A stretch of 64,000 nt of DNA. It comes from an uncultured Clostridia bacterium (GTDB lineage Bacteria > Bacillota > Clostridia > Oscillospirales > Ruminococcaceae). Location of the stretch: the NCBI GenBank assembly GCA_947625915.1, contig CANQPX010000006.1, forward strand, positions 1 to 64,000, given 5' to 3'. Positions within the stretch are counted from its first letter, which is position 1. Each line of letters starts with the position of its first letter. The notes under the pieces are model-generated. The model was not told the DNA's origin. It did no database searches and saw nothing but the letters and a program-made list of their open reading frames with translations. Positions 60,907-64,000 of the stretch are shown here, piece after piece. The translations under genes and the position numbers were made by a program.

Positions 60907-61885
60907 TTTGCTCCTCCGCGTCAAGTTGGAAGAAATAGTCGTCCATAACATATCCCCCGCCGATATCTGTAACTCCCTCGCCGATGATGCGGAAACCGCA
61001 TTTCTTATAAACGGCGATGGAATCGTCATTATGCTTGTTTACCGTGAGCCGGATCGCTGAGTATCCGTTTTCCCTGCACATTTCTTTCAGGAACTCAAAC
61101 ACTGCCCGTCCGAAGCCTTTTCCGCGATGTTCTTTTTTGATGTAAATTTTCGACAGGAACAGCCTTCCGTCATTTTCGGGACGTACGGCGGTATAGCCTA
61201 TATGTTCCCCGCCGTTCATTATCATGAAATAGCGGTAACCGTCGTTTGCGAGCTGATCGGAAATTGCTTTTTCCGATTGGAATTTTTCCAGCATATAGTC
61301 TATCTGCCCTTCCGAAATTATGGACGGGAACCATTCGTGCCATATCTCATCAGCCATTGCGGCGACTTTTTTTATCTGTTCCGAAGTTTTTACTTCCGTC
61401 AATTTTACACCGGACATTTTCTGATTTTTCCTCCTTAATTCCGAAAAGAAATTTTTTAACAGCGAGCTGCTTTCCTCTTCGAGTATCCCCGATATCGTTT
61501 CGGGGCAATGGTTATATTCTTTTTCAAATAAATTCGTCACCGACCCGACCGAACCCGCTTTCGGGTCTTTTGCGGCAAATACCACCCGCTCTATGCGGGA
61601 ATTTATTATCGCGCCCGTACACATCGGGCAGGGTTCGAGCGTTACAAAAAGCGTACAATCGCGGAGCCTCCACCCGCCAAGGGTTTTACAGGCTTCATCT
61701 ATTGCGATAAGTTCCGCATGGCAAAGAGCGTTCCTGTTTTTTTCGCGGGAATTTTTCCCTTTCCCCGCGATAAGTCCATCGCTCCGCACTATGACCGCGC
61801 CCACGGGAGTTTCTCCCTCGGAAGCCGCTTCCGCCGCAAGTCCGAGAGCCATCTTCATATAATATTCGTCCGACATAAGAGCCAT
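60896..61885 (-). CDS. tadA: tRNA adenosine deaminase (TadA) fused to a GNAT acetyltransferase
   Basis: TadA converts A34 to inosine in tRNA-Arg(ACG). Residues 1-150 are a full TadA: zinc and catalytic motif CHAE (55-58) and EPCPMC (84-89), with GETPVGAVIV and NSRIERVVFAAKDPKAG. From about 157 to 329 a complete GNAT domain follows, with its own likely ancestral start (MSGVKLTEV) and acetyl-CoA motif KKEHRGKGFGRAVFEF, and YKKCGF near the end. There is no stop or frameshift between them. GGAAAGGA lies 12 bases before the ATG. The acetyl acceptor is unknown; a tRNA- or translation-linked target is speculative. Confidence 0.93.
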   Translation of the reverse strand: MALMSDEYYMKMALGLAAEAASEGETPVGAVIVRSDGLIAGKGKNSREKNRNALCHAELIAIDEACKTLGGWRLRDCTLFVTLEPCPMCTGAIINSRIERVVFAAKDPKAGSVGSVTNLFEKEYNHCPETISGILEEESSSLLKNFFSELRRKNQKMSGVKLTEVKTSEQIKKVAAMADEIWHEWFPSIISEGQIDYMLEKFQSEKAISDQLANDGYRYFMIMNGGEHIGYTAVRPENDGRLFLSKIYIKKEHRGKGFGRAVFEFLKEMCRENGYSAIRLTVNKHNDDSIAVYKKCGFRIIGEGVTDIGGGYVMDDYFFQLDAEEQNGR

Positions 61886-61905
61886 TTAACGGACATTCCT
61901 TTCCG

Positions 61906-63078
61906 TCAGAATGTAAATTTTATATTCAGCAGCGTGAGTATAAATCCCATCGTCATCCATATTATAACGGGAGCGCTCGTAAAGAAGGCGAGAAGTTTTT
62001 TGTCAGTTTTCATATACCGTGAACTTATTTTCATACCGAAGCAGTCGCTGTGCTTATAGAGAAAAGCGATCGTAAACACAAATCCCACAAGTATCGAAGC
62101 GAATATCGTCAGCATCACCAGTATGTCGCTGTCCAGCATATAGTTGAAATAATAAAGCGTATATGTGAAAAACTGCATAGTTATCCGCATCACTATCGCC
62201 GTCAGCACAGAACCCGTTCTTATTGTAAAATATCCTATTGCGATGGCTGAAATGAAAACGAAGCAGAAATGTGTGATATCGTTGCACAAAGCGGCGGTAA
62301 CGATACCCGTTATTATCAGTGCCGTTCCGTCTCCGAACTGCCTTGTGAACTGAAGTATGACGCCGCGTGTACAAAGTTCGCTTACGGTTGGGATAATGAT
62401 TATCTCCGTCATGACCATAAAGATCATTCCGTGCGCCGAGCCGGGAAAATAAAGCGAACTTGACGTATCTATCCGCATTGTCGAGAGGATATTTTCGTAC
62501 AGCACCGACATAGCGCTGCACACGCCGCATATCAGCAGCATTATGGGAACGCTTGCCGCGAACATGGGCTTATTGGTTATTTTCATCGGGAGCATTACTT
62601 TTATCGGCATATGGAGCTGTATTATCAGCAAACTTACCGGTATTATCATAGAAAGTATACTCAGGATAAAGTTGAGACAATGTATAAGTATGGGATCGCC
62701 GTAAATAGTTTTGTCGAAGAAATCATATCTTATATCCGCGCCCAATTTTCCCAGAAGCGAGGGGACGAGATACCTGAAAACTATATCCAGCGCTGTCCGC
62801 AGTACAAGCACTCTGCCGAGTATGTTCACAGCGCGGCGGAGAGTTTTTTCCTCCTGTATTTCGGGGAAGTCGTTTATAAATCCCACATCATCGCTGTAGG
62901 CAAGGCGGTCGGGGTTCTCAACATAAAAAAAGCCTATAGAATCCTTATTTTCGAGGCGCCATTTTTTATAGCTTTCGTTATATTCCTTGTCCTGATATTT
63001 TATATTCAGCTTATCGTCATACTGTTCCTGTGGGATATTTTTAGGCTTATTCTGTTTTGTATCGTTATTTATTTTCAA
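61906..63078 (-). CDS. CPBP-family membrane protein with a degenerate protease motif
   Basis: A 390-residue protein: about 80 charged, Tyr/Asn-rich residues, then eight or so membrane segments. The segment TVSELCTRGVILQFTRQFG aligns with the EExxxR motif of CPBP (Abi/Rce1) intramembrane proteases, but the first Glu is Ser. The later histidine motifs are also altered (NDITHF and RITMQFF in place of HxxxN forms). It is therefore probably not a working protease. The start is TTG 63078 with GGAGGTGAT upstream, an unusual start that the ribosome binding site supports. It lies 20 bases upstream of the tadA fusion gene. Confidence 0.78.
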   Translation of the reverse strand: MKINNDTKQNKPKNIPQEQYDDKLNIKYQDKEYNESYKKWRLENKDSIGFFYVENPDRLAYSDDVGFINDFPEIQEEKTLRRAVNILGRVLVLRTALDIVFRYLVPSLLGKLGADIRYDFFDKTIYGDPILIHCLNFILSILSMIIPVSLLIIQLHMPIKVMLPMKITNKPMFAASVPIMLLICGVCSAMSVLYENILSTMRIDTSSSLYFPGSAHGMIFMVMTEIIIIPTVSELCTRGVILQFTRQFGDGTALIITGIVTAALCNDITHFCFVFISAIAIGYFTIRTGSVLTAIVMRITMQFFTYTLYYFNYMLDSDILVMLTIFASILVGFVFTIAFLYKHSDCFGMKISSRYMKTDKKLLAFFTSAPVIIWMTMGFILTLLNIKFTF

Positions 63079-63282
63079 ACCGCATCACCTCCGCGGACTA
63101 TATTCCATGTTCATTATAACATTTAATTGTTAATATAGCTTTAAGTCATAATAAACAATTCCAAGATATATAATAAATGGTTTTTTGTTAAAACAGCCGG
63201 ATGTGTGCGTGTGTTCATTAAAAATACATAATATGTTTACTATATGTATGTATCAATAAGTGAGCAAATGAATTATAATACA

Positions 63283-63300
63283 TATGAACAATCGTTCAAT
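63283..63300. promoter_or_regulatory. Candidate CadC/SmtB-type operator
   Basis: ATGAACAATCGTTCAAT contains the TGAACA-N-TTCA inverted repeat bound by SmtB/CadC-type repressors. It lies just after a -10-like TATAAT (63274-63279), where binding would block the metal-resistance promoter. Confidence 0.65.
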
Positions 63301-63323
63301 TGATGTTAGAAAGGTGATGCCCC

Positions 63324-63683
63324 GTGTATGATAATGCTGAACTTAACGAAAACTGCGAAAGCAGCCACCCCGATATAGTAAAAAAAGTCTCGGAAAAACT
63401 TCCCGATGTGGAACTTCTCTACGACGTTGCCGAACTTTTCAAGGTGTTCGGCGATTCCACAAGAGTAAGGATACTCTGCGCTTTGTTTGAAAGCGAGATG
63501 TGCGTATGCGATATCGCGGAAGTCCTTGATATGACGCAATCCGCAATTTCCCACCAGCTGCGGGTCCTTAAACAAGCCCGACTTGTAAAATACCGCCGCG
63601 ACGGAAAAACGGTGTACTATTCTCTTGCGGACGATCACATTCAGACGATCTTCAATCAGGCGTTTGAACATATAATGGAGTAA
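63324..63683 (+). CDS. ArsR/SmtB-family metal sensor, CadC-like
   Basis: A 119-residue winged-helix repressor. The DNA-binding region is MCVCDIAEVLDMTQSAISHQLRVL. Both classic metal sites are visible: C60 and C62 (with N-terminal C11 as a possible extra ligand) for the alpha-3N cadmium/lead site, and D103, H105, H116 and E119 for the alpha-5 zinc site, at the same spacing as in SmtB. It should release DNA on binding Cd, Pb or Zn. The start is GTG 63324, with AAGGTGAT upstream. It precedes the metal ATPase gene by 35 bases. Confidence 0.93.
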   Translation: MYDNAELNENCESSHPDIVKKVSEKLPDVELLYDVAELFKVFGDSTRVRILCALFESEMCVCDIAEVLDMTQSAISHQLRVLKQARLVKYRRDGKTVYYSLADDHIQTIFNQAFEHIME

Positions 63684-63718
63684 ATTTACGAAAAATCATC
63701 GTTAAAGAAGGTCTTAAT

Positions 63719-64000
63719 ATGGAAATGGTCATTTATATGAAAGGTCTTGACTGCCCACACTGCGGCGAAAAAATACGCGCCGCTTCCGAAAAAGTTTCCG
63801 GTGTAAAAGAGGCAAACCTTAACTTTATGGCAAAAAAACTCCTTCTTGATGTTGAGGAGGAACTTGCGGAAAACGTCTTTACAAGCGTCCGTAAGATAAC
63901 AGCCGATATCGAACCCGATGTCGAACCTTCAAGAATGGACGGAACGGCAGACGACAGAGCGGAAAAGATGATCTTCCGCATGAAAGGTCTGGACTGCCCC
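63719..64000 (+). CDS. Heavy-metal P-type ATPase, N-terminal part (cut by window edge)
   Basis: The first 94 residues of what is most likely a CadA/ZntA-type efflux ATPase. Residues 1-70 are a heavy-metal-associated domain with GLDCPHC (9-15), and a second such domain begins near residue 85 (MIFRMKGLDCP) as the window ends. AAGAAGG precedes ATG 63719. Cotranscription with the CadC-like regulator supports cadmium, zinc or lead export. The ATPase core lies outside the window, so the identity is inferred from these domains and context. Confidence 0.85.
   Translation, partial: MEMVIYMKGLDCPHCGEKIRAASEKVSGVKEANLNFMAKKLLLDVEEELAENVFTSVRKITADIEPDVEPSRMDGTADDRAEKMIFRMKGLDCP

Overview
The window looks like chromosome of a low-to-mid GC Firmicute in class Clostridia, most likely a Ruminococcus-type member of the Oscillospiraceae. 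This is an inference from protein character (SpoVT, CarD, rubrerythrin, DUF1858, CPBP proteins, a MetRS-like protein, a two-domain PPK2), Gram-positive ribosome binding sites, the str operon layout and an A-type-looking RNase P RNA. Almost every promoter I can read has a 17-base spacer, often with a TRTG-like element before the -10. Both ends cut genes: tuf on the left, a heavy-metal P-type ATPase on the right.

Layout. 1-3.8 kb: str operon on the minus strand (rpsL, rpsG, fusA, tuf) with a perfect-consensus promoter and a separate tuf promoter. 3.9-8.8 kb: zinc-ribbon membrane protein, tandem GNAT protein, rhomboid-like membrane protein, DUF1858 protein, HAD phosphatase, tRNA-Leu(GAG). 9-20.4 kb: a LacI-type-sensor/GGDEF protein, uvrC, a repeat-bearing membrane protein, an rsmD-coaD-coiled-coil cluster running straight into rnpB, an EAL protein, and a chemoreceptor. 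21-25.3 kb: gdhA, a DHH phosphoesterase, class II aldolase, a flavoprotein. 25.3-30 kb: GntR(YtrA-type)-VanY-ABC ATPase-permease-lipoprotein operon, probably a cell-envelope stress unit. 30.3-32.5 kb: ribulokinase plus araD. 33-38.3 kb: uridine-kinase-like protein, an operon of a DUF5685-like protein with a degenerate J-domain protein and a membrane protein, CarD, then rubrerythrin and an SDR reading divergently. 38.7-45.8 kb: cytidylate-kinase-like protein, MarR plus heterodimeric ABC exporter, ECF sigma/anti-sigma pair. 46-52.7 kb: ilvE, PPK2, an unknown protein, MetRS-like protein, SpoVT. 52.9-64 kb: membrane protein, secreted Ig-like protein, L10 leader-rplJ-rplL, ComEA-like protein with a BvgS-type hybrid kinase, TadA-GNAT fusion, degenerate CPBP protein, CadC-type regulator and metal ATPase.

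The most unusual feature is a dispersed intergenic element of about 300-410 bp present in six copies (near 5.1, 10.9, 16.8, 20.4, 32.6 and 38.3 kb). It has TIR-like ends, and one copy is flanked by an 8-bp direct repeat. It is built of about seven consecutive hairpins. Between copies the stem sequences change on both arms and keep base pairing, so the structure appears to be conserved rather than the sequence. It sits only between genes, four times between converging genes. Other points of note are a DUF5685-like protein with two Asp-rich motifs, two genes whose Shine-Dalgarno is separated from the start by a hairpin, and a TadA-GNAT fusion.
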